Shown here piece by piece: positions 31,498 to 42,934 of a stretch of DNA of 64,000 bases. Source of the stretch: Calliopum simillimum. Lineage: Eukaryota; Arthropoda; Insecta; Diptera; Lauxaniidae. How positions within the stretch are numbered: the stretch's first letter is position 1; each line of letters begins with the position of its first letter. A program made the translations under genes and the position numbers. Location: contig OX638371.1 of the NCBI GenBank assembly GCA_951812925.1, forward strand, positions 84,515,697 to 84,579,696, written 5' to 3'. The notes beneath the pieces are model-generated. The model made no database searches and was not told where the DNA came from. It saw nothing but the letters and a program-made list of their open reading frames with translations.

Positions 31498-32474
31498 GGC
31501 TGTGATCACCTCACTTTTCTCGAAATTAAAATGGTTTATTTTGACTTTTTGAAAATTATAATTAGTATATTAATTAGTAATTATAATTTCCAAGCGTTAA
31601 ATTATACTAATTTTACGAATGACTGAAATTATTTGCAAGAATCTAAAATTCTATGCATTTTTTCAACCATGAAAATCATGACAATTAGGATTAGAGAAAA
31701 AAATTACTAAGCATGGCTCTGGTGACATATGTTTCGGTTACCGCCACGTAACCATCATCGGACCAATTAATGTTTTATTTAATTTATTTTATATTAAATG
31801 AAATAACAATTGAAAATTTTTTTTTTTTAAACTTTTTGTATGAGAAATCTTGTTTTTTTTTGTATACCTTGTATTTTCTAAGCAATGGAAGTTATGTTCT
31901 TCTACTTTGAAATTTTTTTTTTGCCACCAAGTGGGTGTAAATCTAAACACAAAACAAAGTTAAAAAAAAAAAAAAATTGTCACGTGACTTTTTAGAAAAA
32001 AAATTTCTGTGGCTCTCACAACCGTTTCGCGCAAAACAAGTCTTCTCAAAATATTTGTATTTTATTCACCTTTCTGCAAAAAAAAAAAAAAAAAATATAA
32101 AAAAAAAAAATATTTTGAGATAATCAACTTTTAAGATTTTTCAAAAAATGGCCGCCATTTTGTAAATTTTCAAAATTTTCCAAATTTAAAAAATGGCAAT
32201 TAAAATAACGTTTAAAATGCTACAAGAATCCAAAAACAAAAATTAAAAAAATTTATTTTTGAAAAAATGGCGGGACTTAGAAAAAAAAATTTAATCAATT
32301 TTTCGCAAAAATACCACTTGGACACTCTGAAGTTCAATGCCCATAACTTGGAACAAAAAATTTTTTTCCCAAAACTAATAATAAGAGGTCTCCATGCTTA
32401 GCACTTAGAACATCTCTGTGAATTTTTTTAAAAAACCAACTGTAAGTTTACAAAAAAGTGAAATGATCACAGCC
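31498..32474. mobile_element. 977-bp TIR element with 4-bp duplication TAGA
   Basis: Inverted ends GGCTGTGATCACCTCACTTT and GGCTGTGATCATTTCACTTT (about 22 bp, few mismatches) are flanked by TAGA at 31494-31497 and 32475-32478. The host sequence without insertion is visible near 2618 (CTAAATCTAGAATAGAGCTG). The interior is AT-rich, with GGCCGCCATTTTG and several A/T homopolymers, and has no coding frame. A 5-bp duplication with a shorter terminus is also possible because of the C at the edge. Confidence 0.78.
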
Positions 32475-32478
32475 TAGA

Positions 32479-33355
32479 ATAGAGCTGTCATTTTTCACAC
32501 GATTTTCGTCTGGAAAGGTTTCTTATTTGAAAATCAAAAATAGAATTTATTCCATCTTTGTATATCATACATTGTGAAATCATCGTTTGTCAAATTTTTT
32601 GGGTAAGCTCAAAACACGTCAAATAATTTTAAATGTAACTTAAATGTTTAAACTTCCGTATACCAGAATATATTGCAAAAGATGTATAATAGCAACATAT
32701 TCTATTCGGACTCGTCAGTTCTTAAAGAGAATTGTTTTACAGATATGAAATCTTATGGTCTGAGCGAAACATTAATGAACGAATTTTTAAATTGAATAAT
32801 TAAACACAAAAGTCTGCGGCATAAAACCGTGATTATTCATCTCTAGAATAGCTTATAGAGATTTAATCCTTTATGAGTTGAAACCTAATAAAGTGAGAGA
32901 ATTAATGCTTAATCTCTAGATTTTGAGTTGCTGCAGATCAAAGTAGGATATTAGATTTTTTTATATTCAACTGGGTATCCACGCTCTTCTGGACCATATG
33001 CGTTCGGTTTAGATGTTACACATGAAATAAGAAAATAATAAAAAAACTCTGTTGCATTGGCATATTAAACGTAATATATTTTTACGGAATTAAAAAAAAA
33101 AAAATAAAGAAATTATATTATTATTATTACATCCCAAAATGCAAAAATAAAAAATTCTTTCGAAACATATAGTGTTTTCGCATTTTATATTCAATTGAAA
33201 TACAATTAAAATGTAGCGCATGGAGCCATACTGTCATTGTAGGTTTTGACACCGTAAAGCAATTGTGTCACGAATATGTATATCCAATAAAATTTCCAAT
33301 ACCTTAAGGAAGTAGTATTAATAATAGCCATTTCTCAGAACATAAATATATACAA
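32479..33355. other. AT-rich DNA, host repeat then unclassified
   Basis: The first ~35 bp continue the repeat shared with position 2625. The rest shows nothing I recognise. Confidence 0.4.
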
Positions 33356-33359
33356 GAAT

Positions 33360-33532
33360 CAAATATAGATGCATGGACAACGATTTACATCACCCGAAGA
33401 AGCGGTTGACGCGTTTAAGACTCATGTGCTATGCGTCTGAAGAAACATACTCTAAAAATGTCATACTTTTCAACTGTCATAAAAAAATTTGTACTATATT
33501 CTAGAAACTTATGGAGCAACCCTCATACATAT
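33360..33532 (+). pseudogene. Mariner transposon 3' remnant
   Basis: Plus-strand GQRFTSPEEAVDAFKTHVL (about 33375-33432) matches the C-terminal region of mariner transposases, followed by a stop. About 95 bp downstream, CTTATGGAGCAACCCTCATA looks like a mariner right terminus with the flanking TA. No left end or catalytic region was found upstream. Identification rests on a short motif plus the terminus-like sequence. Confidence 0.5.
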
Positions 33533-34110
33533 ATCAAGTCAGGGAAGTAAATAGGATTTTTTTCGGAGGGCAACAAGCTCTGTTGTTCTTGTGCACATTT
33601 CAAAATCACGAAATACACTTTACTCATATGTCTTTTTGTAATATGTAATAACAAATTTCGGGTGGGGGAGCCAGAGCCCATAGGAAAATCAATTTTTGAA
33701 AGAGTACTCAACATAATGTCATAATATATTTCACTGTTAAATCATTTGTATGACTTTTGAGGTTACATGGAAAATAATAGGAAATGGGAAAAAGAGCACG
33801 GTGGTCCGTGTAAAAATATTAACAAAACAAGGCATATTTCTGTACTTATAGCGTATTCACAAATGAATGTATTTTGTGTGTAGCAAAATTTTTTTTTAAA
33901 AAAATAAAGGAAATTGGTCAAGAGGCGCTGCACGCCTAAAATGACAAAAAATACTTAAAACACTACATCTCTGTTTTTAAATCGGTCGGATACTATACTG
34001 TAGCTTACAAAGTTCTGAAACGTAAAATAAGTTTAAGCCCTTTGTGGAAATCTTAGAGAGATGAAGGATTGCATCCTTCACTATGACCTACTTACTTTAT
34101 GAAGCAAAAA
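33533..34110. other. AT-rich DNA, no gene
   Basis: Nothing recognisable. Weak inverted similarity to 35195-35280 suggests that the foldback to the right may once have had longer arms. Confidence 0.35.
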
Positions 34111-34111
34111 A

Positions 34112-35192
34112 AAAAAACTCATCCCTAAACCGACTCAAAAGTTAGAAGGGCGATAAAAACAACATCTGGATAATTTTTTTTTTTTCATTCCGAGAAAAGC
34201 CAATGGAGCACTTTTGATTCTACTTAAGGCCTATTTTGGCTAAAAAAAACATTGTTTTGGTCATAGTTTTTTTTTTCATTGCAAAATGGGTGCTTTAGAA
34301 ATAAAAACTACAATATGTTCTTAAAAAAATGTTGGCGTTTAAAAATTATAAAGTTTTTGAGGGGTAAAGATAATATTCGCGTTCCAAAATCGAGATTTTT
34401 ACATTTTTCAATGACGCGGTCGTAAAATCGATTTTTTACGCAAAATAAGTCATCTTACGAAAAAATTGTTCCAGACAAAAATGCTTGGAATTGTTTGAAG
34501 AATAGGTATGCGTGAATTTTTTCAGAATTTTTTGAGATGTTTTATAATTTTTCACAAGTTGATCAAATTGAGAGTTTTCAGCTGTTATACTCAAGTTCGT
34601 CAGCACAATGCTATGTTTACTCAAAACCAAGGCATCTGCGAAAAAATTTCATGCGATATAAAATGCTTAGAATCTTTTAAAGAATAGGTGTACATTTTTT
34701 CAAAATTTTTGGAAATGTTTTTTATTGTTTTTTTTTTTGACCAAGTTTTGAAAAATTATAAATTTACTCAAAAAATTCTGGAAAAATTCACACGTATTTC
34801 TAGAACAATTCCAAGCATTTTTTGCCTCAGACACTTTTTTCGTAAGATATCTTGCTTTTCAGTAAAAAATCGATTTTACTACCTCGTCATTAAAAAAACA
34901 TAAAAAATTCGATTTTGAAACGCGAATATTATCTATATCCCAAAAAAAAAATTATAACTTTTTAACGCCAAAATTTTTGAAATAAGATAGGCTTCACTTC
35001 TGAAGCACCCTTGGGTATCCATTTTGTAATCAAAAAAAGTTATGCTCAAAACCATGTTTTTTTTTAGCCAAAATACGCCTTCAGTAGAACCAAAAGCGCT
35101 CCATTGGTTTTTATCGAAATGAAAAAAAGAAATGATGCAGATATTGTTTTTAAGAGTCCTTCTAACTTCTGAGTCGGTTGTGGGATGAATAT
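34112..35192. repeat. FB-B foldback: ~1.08-kb palindrome
   Basis: The left arm (about 34112-34578) and right arm (about 34727-35192) are inverted copies with moderate divergence. Paired landmarks are ACCGACTCAAAAGTTAGAAG with GAGTCGG at 35171, CCAATGGAGC with GCTCCATTGG, TATTTTGGCTAAAAAAA with TTTTTTTAGCCAAAATA, GATAATATTCGCGTT with AACGCGAATATTATC, and ATCGATTTT with AAAATCGAT. The ~150-bp spacer carries a further partial copy of an arm segment (AAAATGCTTAGAATC). Related single-arm pieces occur at 52920-53010 and 56235-56325. Frames at 34436-34903 are arm translations. Confidence 0.88.
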
Positions 35193-36860
35193 AAATTTCG
35201 ACCCAATTTAATGATCATAGGTACTATAGCAGTAATTCATAGCACAGGAATACATCCTCAATTCCTAGTTTCTCATAGCTAGAAACTACTTGAATATTCC
35301 GTTCGTTAAGGTAAGCCTTTTACTGCTTATAAGACAATCCAATTTTTAAGATTCCATCATATTGAATTAACTAATATTTCACCATAACGGCTTTTTAATA
35401 ATTTCACTTCTAAGAAGAAATTGTGTTTTTCATCACTTGATGTTGGGAAAGTTTAAACTTTGAAGTGAGCAAAACGAAAACAAAAAAATCCATGCAAGTC
35501 CTTTGCATCTTCTTGAACATGGTGGTGCAAAAAAAGATCAAAAGTTTTACATGAAATCAATAAAAATGTTATAGCGAAAAAAATGCAATAAATGCGAAAA
35601 AGTTTGTGGCGAAAACTTGTTGTTCAGTAGCAGCTGCTACTTTTTTCTTTTAAAGTAAAATTGGTCATTGAGAATGTGAAAAAACTGCCAATATTTCTCA
35701 GCGAAAAAAAAGAAGAAATATAAATAAAATTCTCTAAAGAAAAAAAGCGTAAAAAGAATGAAAATAAAGTTTTGAAGCATCATTTTTCACAGTGTAGACA
35801 GTGTGCAGCCTCAAGTAGTTCGTTCGTTCGTTCCATTCAATAGGTAACCATACGAAGTATTTGGTTGCCCACAAAAGTGACCACAAAACACAGTGCGGTG
35901 TTGCACTGAATTGGGTTTTGTATTTGCACCAAAACAAATCAACAACAACAACAACAACAACACCAAAAGGAAACACCTCATTGCTCCTTTGCCATACAGG
36001 CGAGTAAATAAAAAAAAACTTTAATGGAAACGATGAGGTTTCGTTACTATTGATGTACAAAATCGAAGTGGTAAATGAAAGAAAAAATGGAAGACCAGCA
36101 AACACCTGCAAGTGACAAGCTGAATCAAATAAAAGAAAAATGTTACCAGAAAAAAACTCCGAGAAAAATCACTGGCACAAAATACAATACACTCATACGG
36201 CTACACAATAGAAAAAGTGAGAGAAAATTCATTACATAAAGCAAAACTCATTTTTAAAAAAGAAGTTTTCATTCAGTGCTGCTACCTACATCAATGACAC
36301 CAAGGAAGTGCCTGAATACAAAACTAAGGACGAAGTTTTCATTGTCCTCATACAGCACTCTTTCGAATTAATCGTTTTTCAAGCATTTAAAGTTGAAAGC
36401 ACAATTGTTTATCGAATGTCCTTTTTTCTGTTCAATACCATGCACATATGTGTATTTGAGTGGAACTTTGAGAAGTGTTTTTTTAAAAAAAGAAACTATG
36501 TTTTACGATGGTGATTTTTCAAGCAAATATGTTTAAAAAACAATCGCAATAAAGTTTTGCGTGAGCAAAATGCTGATAGCCCTCCTACTCACGGGTTAAG
36601 GAAGAATCATACAAGACCAGCTCATAACTTATTTTGAAGACGAAGAATGTGTTCTCTGCATAACCTCAAAAATCATGTTTTTGTACTTTTAGGTTAGAAT
36701 ATCTCAATAACTATACGAGATAGAGCAATTGTGAGACCGGATTTGCATTCAATATTGCAAAGTACATTGAAAATGGCAATAAGATATTGTATAAAAAAAG
36801 AAAATCAGAAGTTGCTCATACTATCAATTAAGCCCCGTTCTGGAGAACATTGTAACCTAA
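35193..36860. other. Unique-looking DNA with CAA microsatellite
   Basis: (CAA)n at 35940-35962 and GTTCGTTCGTTC at 35819-35830. The 125-codon minus-strand frame at 35734-36111 contains a valine run from the CAA tract and no domain. AGGTTAGAATATCTC near 36692 belongs to a dispersed motif discussed under findings. Confidence 0.4.
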
Positions 36861-36864
36861 CTGT

Positions 36865-36944
36865 TGTAAACCTGTTGTTTAGATACTTTAACTTATGTAT
36901 AAAGCATCTAGTTTTTAATTTTATTCAGTCAAATATTTTCAGAA
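36865..36944 (+). repeat. 5' LTR remnant of the gypsy-like element
   Basis: About 80 bp match the start of the 3' LTR at 39434 with a small indel (GTATAAAGC versus CTTAA). The remaining LTR is missing. Confidence 0.8.
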
Positions 36945-36984
36945 AAAAATAAGCAAGTCTTTTCTAGGTTGTGGTTAGTCAAAT

Positions 36985-38765
36985 CAATGAAATCAATGCT
37001 TTCTTTACAAGAATAAATCTAAATGCAATACTTGCTCTAAAACTGGTCATATATCGAGGGTTTGTCAGTCACCTCAAAATATTTCTTCAAATCGGTTTAA
37101 GTCTACAATACCTAACAGGAATTCAAAGTCAAAACATCACGCGGAATTTAACTTTGTCGAAGACGAATTTGAAGCAATTGGTCTAACCGAAATCATTGAA
37201 CCACATTTCGAAAATATTCAAGAGACAGCGAGTTTTGACATCAGCGCAGAAAAAATGTTTGTTAGTATCGTAGTTATCAATCAAAATTTGAGTTTCCAAG
37301 TTGATACATGTGCAATCTGTACTCTTGTAGGCATTTCTGGTTACCAAAAATTAAGTCAACCAAAGTGTACAAGTACAAACAAAGTTCTTAGGACGTATGG
37401 TGGGAACATACTTCCATTGATTGGAACAGTTGCCGCTTTTAGTCGTTAATAACGTTTATGCTTCAAATATCCTTGGCTTTGATTGGTTCCGGAAATTGAA
37501 TTTTCATGTCAATATTCCTTCAACCTAAATTGTCCCTAGTCAATGCAACTTATCTTCTCTTAGTACACAATCTCATCTGGTGCTACTTGATTCACCTTAT
37601 AAGCTCACTGCACAGCATAACTCGCTTTTTTCACCAACTCTTGAACATTGTTCGACTTTCAAAGCTGAAATCGTTCTCAAATCAGACGCTCGTTCAAAGT
37701 TTTTCGCCATACAACCTTTCGCGCAGAATGACGCTGTGCGCACTGAACTCGACCGACTCACTTCTTCAAAGGTATTAAATCCTATCCTAGTCCAGTGAAT
37801 GGGCTGCTCCAATCGTTATTGCCAAGGTGGCCAATTTTTCACTAAAATTGATCGAAGCGACGCTTATATTCAAATTGAGCTATCCGATTCTTCAAAAAAA
37901 CTCATGGTCGTCAACACACCTTTTTGGTTATTTCAATATCAAAGGTTGCCATTCGTAATTTCTAGTGCTCCAGGAATTCCTCAGAGATTTATGGAAGAAG
38001 CTCTTGCTGGAATTCCTGGATGTGCGGTGTATCTTGATGACATCATTGTGACCGGGCTCAGTAACGAAGATCATATTAAAAGACTACCTAATACAATAGC
38101 GAGTGACAATGGAACACAATTCACATCGGCGGATTTCGAGGGATTTTGCAAACTCAATTCAATTAAGCATCTCACAAGTGCACCGCTTCATCCAGCTTCC
38201 AACGGCTTGGCAGAAAGGACGGTGCAAACTTTCAAAGAATTTTTTTCAAAAATAAATTGCGACATCGACAACAGCCATCAAGCTTTGTTCAAATATTTAA
38301 CGACCTATCGAACAACACCGAATCCTTTGACAGGCTAATATCCAAGTGAACTCTTTACACGGTCGGCAACCACAAACCCTCTTATCAGTTTTATTTCCAT
38401 CGATACATCTGAAGCAAGAAAATAAGAGCAAGTTTATTTTTTTTCGACAAAATGTCTACGCTTGCTCTTATGTCGGGAGAAAAAAATGGATAAGTGCGGT
38501 TGTAGGTCGTTTAATGTACTCTATCAAAACTGAAAATGGCATAATTCGAAGACATCAAAATCAGTTAAGAAAGAAAACTGAATTTTCAAAACAACAAAAC
38601 ATTCAGCCAAGAAATTTAACTGAACAGGATGAATTTGAAAACGGTTACACAATTTAAGTTCCAGAAGTTTCATCGCCTGGCTCAGTGCTTAATAGAAATG
38701 CATCAAAAGCAACAACATCCAATGGTGATTCCGAAATTTCAGCAACTAATAACAAAGTCCTGTGA
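36985..38765 (+). pseudogene. gypsy gag-pol relic (zinc knuckle, protease, RT, integrase)
   Basis: A CCHC zinc knuckle (CNTCSKTGHISRVC) is at 37024-37065. The same frame runs into an aspartic protease whose active-site triplet reads DTC (37303-37311) instead of DTG. After a frameshift near 37445 comes the start of reverse transcriptase, up to WAAPIVIAK at about 37830. A deletion then joins it to FTKIDRSDAY and the catalytic YLDD (38030-38041). At about 38085 a second deletion fuses RT to the integrase core (SDNGTQF at 38102, NGLAERTVQTFK at about 38214), removing RNase H and the integrase N-terminus. The C-terminal part runs in other frames to about 38765. Several stops occur. It is a fossil of Ty3/gypsy type and shows no envelope gene. 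Confidence 0.88.
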
Positions 38766-39344
38766 TGAAAAAAAGTATGAGATCAGAGTAAATGATTATT
38801 ATAGATTTTTGTTATCTAAATCCGAATATGAACTCCGACTTGCTCCATTACGTCTGAGAACCGAGTTATGTTTGATTTAAAGTACAGAAAACGCTATTTT
38901 CAAACATTCGGCATACATCTTGAAAGTAGTCTAGTTCACTTTTGACAGCGGCATTAAATAGCTCTGAGTTTTTTCTTCAATGCATATTTTTAACTTTTCC
39001 AATTGGATCATCCATTGAAGTAAAGGTATACAAATTGAATATAGTCCTTTACAGGGATAAGTGATACCTTTACTTTAATCGATGATATCTCGGAAACTAA
39101 TGATTCAATTGAAAAAGTTAAAAATACGCTTTATAGAAGAAGCTCAGAGCTATTTAATACCGCTATCAAAGGTGAACTTGACAACTTTGAGGATGTACGC
39201 CATATGTCTGAATATAGCGTTTCATGCACTTTAAATCAAGGATAACTCAGATCTCCGACGTGAGGGAGCAAATCGGAAGATCATATTCGGATTTAGCGAT
39301 CAAAAATCTATTAGAATCACTTACTCTCATTTCATACTTTTTTA
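38766..39344. repeat. FB-C foldback inside the gypsy relic
   Basis: Inverted arms at about 38766-39025 and 39070-39344 share AAATCCGAATATGA, TTGATTTAAAGT, ATTAAATAGCTCTGAG and AGTAAAGGTAT over nearly their whole length. The spacer is about 45 bp. It lies exactly between the pol relic and the 3' LTR, so it probably inserted into the element. A diverged arm containing TTTCTGCACTTTAA and GCAAGGATAACTCGGATC lies at 49350-50130 and is split there by a TTAA-flanked insertion. Confidence 0.85.
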
Positions 39345-39433
39345 ACTTTTTCAAAAACGCCGTTCCCAAAGGATACCCAAAAAGGTGGTCTGATTTGAAC
39401 CATATAATTGAACAATTAAGTCGGAGGGTATTT

Positions 39434-39515
39434 TGTAAACCTGTTGTTTAGATACTTTAACTTATCTTAACATCTAGTTTTTAATTTTATTCAATCAAAT
39501 ATTTTCAATTCGTTT
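39434..39515 (+). repeat. 3' LTR (start) of the gypsy-like element
   Basis: Begins TGTAAACCTGTTG right after the purine tract. The part alignable to the 5' remnant ends near 39512. The LTR may continue toward an AATAAA-like signal at about 39540, but its end is not defined. Confidence 0.75.
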
Positions 39516-41730
39516 TATCAGTCTCGAAAATGTTCTTGAAATAAAATTATTGTTATTTGTAGTTCGATATTTTTAATTTAAAAGACACAAAAGATTTTTC
39601 ACTAACCTAACTATTCCTAACCTAGTGTTATTGCAAATTTAATAAAAAAATTTTTAGTTTTTAGATTTCTTCAAAAAGGACACCCTAATGAAAATAATCT
39701 GTACATTAAACACAAGTTTTGTGTGTGTTCTATTTGTCTCTATTGCATTTCATTGTTTTACTTCGATTTTCGTTTTCCACTTTAAACGTACAGAGAACAG
39801 GAAAAGGAAATGCAAAATTTAAGGTTAAGTTATTTGGACTGAACTTTTGAGAATGGCGAATAGAGACATTTGAAAAATTTCAACGCAATGCAATTACAGT
39901 TGGCAATGGCAAAAGCAACAACAAAACAAAGTTCTTATGGTGGAAATGCTGATATCCGTTTCAATTTCCACAATTTAATTGTAGTTTAAAGGAGAACTTT
40001 TATAGCTTTGAATTTATTGTCTCTGAGATCTTTTTAAAGCGAAACAGAAAATAAATTTTTTTACTGAAAATAAACCTAAGCGCGTCACCAAATTTTATGC
40101 GTAATTCGCGATGAAACTAAATGGACCATAAGTTCGATATAACCGATATTTAATTAAAAACTTCCTACTTGCAGAACAGTCGTTTAGCAATAAAAATATA
40201 ATAAAATACAGAAATAATGAAACAAAATGGAAAACTTTTTTTTATCACTTAACAATACTACTGACAGACATACAGACAGAAAACGCAACATTTGCTGCTT
40301 CAAACTTTATTAAATAGCAACACAACAGCAGCTACGACGACAAAGCACAAAATCGCACTATTAAGGCTAACGCCTATTCCGCCAACAATAAAATTCCATT
40401 AAGGGACCAAAGCGCTTGAAGAACGCAAAAAGTGCGCGCGTTCTCTGTTCAGTCGACTGTTTAACACTTTGATTGATTTCATATCGCAGATTATGAAGGA
40501 TTTTCTATGGCAGTCATAAGGATTATCTACGTCATCCGCAAAACTTTAATGTCAACAGCAACAGCCAGCTGCCAAGCGACACACTTAACTCTACAGCTGC
40601 CCGTATTATCATCCATGCTGATGATGATGACGATGATGGCATCATTATCGTCATCATTATCAATGCCGCAATCATAATCAACATAATAAAACTTTGATGA
40701 AATTATCGTCGCAGAAAATTGTAACAAAAGGAAGCTGTACAATATAAAGACAGAAATAAAATTTTCGAAAAATGATTACACATTAGGGTGGTTTTCATTT
40801 AAGCAAAGATAGTGTTCCAACTTTGAAAAAGTATGACTTTTTGCTAGATATGGAGCACTTAAAAATCTAGAAAGCATAAAATAAATTTACTATAAATGAA
40901 AGCCGAGCATGAAAGGTTTTTTTATGTTCTTTTTTTGTGAAAACAAGTGCCATCCTAAAACACTAACAGAACTTAAAGAGTGAAAAAAAAACAGCGTTTG
41001 TATAGAAAAAAAAAAACAGCGTTTGTATAGAAAAAAAAAATCTATGGGGATGAAGTGGAATCATTTGGAAAAATGTCAACTGGATTGTATCCACACATGA
41101 AGTTTGGGGGGGGGGGGGGGGGGGAAGTGAAAAAGCAATCGTCGAATAAATGAAATGAGCGAACTGTTGTGTGTTCAGTCACTCAACTGTCTGTGTCATT
41201 ATGGCGGTTCGGTTTGTTCCATCATGTGCGGTATTCGATGTTCAGTGGCCTTTTATGTGTTCATGGGGTTTTTGACGACGACGTCGACAACAACGGCAAC
41301 GACTGATTTGGTTTTGTTTTCTTGTTTTGCTTTCCTTCCGCCCTGCAAATTTTGAGGCTTTGAATGGGGGGAAAAAAGCAAAAAAAAACCACTTCTAACG
41401 GAATGTGTTTGGGGACATCACAACACTTTTGCGATGAAATGATGTGAACAATATTGTATGATTTGTGAATGTTCATTACTAAATGCTTAAATCGTAAAAT
41501 TTTATATCATTTCTATGAACAGTGGAACATTACTGAACTTGTTGCAAAGTGTTTTTCCCATCGTTTTTTTTTTTTTCACTACTAACTGTGCAAAACAATG
41601 GGAATTTTTTCATTTCATTAAGTAGGTTAGAAAAATATAGTCGAGTTAATAGCTGTCATGTGAATTATACTAAATGAAAATCTAAGTATGAAGCTCTAAA
41701 TGGGCAGAAACATTTTAAAATTACTTTATA
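39516..41730. other. AT-rich region with simple repeats, no gene
   Basis: Contains CAA/ACGACG-rich bits (40318-40350), a (GAT)n-like tract GATGATGATGACGATGATGG (40620), a tandem 26-bp unit (AACAGCGTTTGTATAG plus A-run, two copies at 40990-41040) and a run of 19 G at 41106-41124. Frames at 40527-41476 are low-complexity translations. Confidence 0.4.
41106..41124 (+). repeat. Poly(G) run of 19
   Basis: Nineteen consecutive G, exceptional in this AT-rich DNA. It could be a real homopolymer of variable length or an assembly inaccuracy. Confidence 0.9.
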
Positions 41731-41732
41731 TA

Positions 41733-42932
41733 GGGGAAGATGGGGTAGATTCGTACAGTTTTGACTTTATGGCTAAAAGTAAAGCAAGCTACTAGCTTTT
41801 TTAAAATAACTAGAATGCAGTTAAATAAGCACAATATTAAGCTTTTAATGTAGAGTAAGCTAAAGGCGGTCCAATTTATACTCAAAACGTACGAATGTGC
41901 CCCATATGCGGGGTACATTCGTACATAACGTGGGGTATACGTGCAACGGTGGATGCAGCAATTAAGGCGATGAAATCGTGTGTGAATTGAATAAAAGAGT
42001 ATCCTCTTGAACGTATAGAACATCTTTCGCTTGCAGATCTGCCATAGAACTTGACTGATAAATCCCAACAGATGCAAAATCTTCGTTGCTGCACAAATGT
42101 TTGTTAAATGGCCATATTCTTGTTATTTCAAATGCACTTGTAATATTTTTACCATGACATGATTGAAAACTTTAGCCAGACTTGGAATATTGTACATAGT
42201 CGGAACTTTTCCATGGTTATTCACATTCCAATCGCTGAATGCAGTTCTCAGTTTTCAATAAAAAGGCCCAATCAAGCCTCTATTAGTTGAAGATGGTGTG
42301 TAAAGTGTGGTAGGACTAAGAGATAAACTATCCCGTTGCCCCAAGCATAATTACCTGCAACTATTGAGAAATGACAGCCATATCTGTCGACTAGCGGTAT
42401 ATTAGGGCTATCTTTTGAGTATTGCGTTTCTTTATGGACGTGTTTCAGCAATTAAATGGTAATAATATAGCCACCCTTCCTTTTGTTATACTTAATAAAT
42501 TACAATTACTCTTTATAAGGGTGTATACGAGTGTGCCCCGTAACTTCTGTACGAATGTACCCCAAATTGATAGACATAGGTTTTTGATATTTTAATTAAA
42601 AACTATTAGCAATATCGCAAAAATAGTAAACACATAGTAAAATAGCATATTTCTTCATAAACATAGCAGAAGTATTATCAAATTTTAGCAAAAAATCACT
42701 ACCATTTAACGAAGTTGAAATCAATTAAGAAAAATTACTTTTGCTCTGGAAAAACACACAAAGACTCTTTTCAGCTAAGTTAACAATCGCACCAACGCCA
42801 CATTTCACAAGCTCAATGGTTGCAAGAGCACCAATATTGTATTTGAAGAAGCGGACATGTCAACGTCTATCGTTTTCGAAATATAGCCATTGTACGAAGG
42901 TGCCACGTGCACGAATCTACCCCGTCTTCCCC
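41733..42932 (-). mobile_element. pogo/Tigger-like DNA transposon, 1.2 kb
   Basis: Inverted termini GGGGAAGATGGGGTAGATTC and the complement of GGGGAAGACGGGGTAGATTC are flanked by TA at 41731-41732 and 42933-42934. The terminal motif recurs inside: GCGGGGTACATTCGTAC at about 41909 and TACGAATGTACCCC at about 42550. The element is exactly 1200 bp, shorter than autonomous pogo-like elements (about 2 kb or more), so it is internally deleted. Confidence 0.85.
42020..42450 (-). pseudogene. pogo-like (DDE_1) transposase relic
   Basis: Minus-strand translation reads PLVDRYGCHFS (second catalytic aspartate region, about 42400-42370), then an AGNYAWGNGIVYLLVLP block and THHLQLIEA, where most relatives have LQPLD. 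In another frame AFEITRIWPFNKHL, NEDFASVGIYQSS matches the region of pogo/Tigger transposases that reads IWPFN. At least three stops and two frameshifts are present. The DNA-binding domain and first catalytic residue are missing. Confidence 0.75.
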
Positions 42933-42934
42933 TA

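Larger units (their letters stand above)
36865..39515 (+). mobile_element. Collapsed Ty3/gypsy LTR retrotransposon
   Basis: Two direct copies of an LTR segment, TGTAAACCTGTTGTTTAGAT onward, lie at 36865-36944 and 39434-39512. They share TTTTTAATTTTATTCARTCA and flank broken gag-pol sequence on the plus strand. A purine tract AAGTCGGAGGGTA just before 39434 fits a polypurine tract. The whole is only about 2.65 kb versus 5-7 kb for complete elements, and a foldback occupies 38.77-39.34 kb. It is a dead, internally deleted copy. Confidence 0.85.

Noticed and set aside
35734..36111. A 125-codon minus-strand frame with a valine run
   Set aside because: The valine run is the (CAA)n tract read in antisense; the rest matches nothing.
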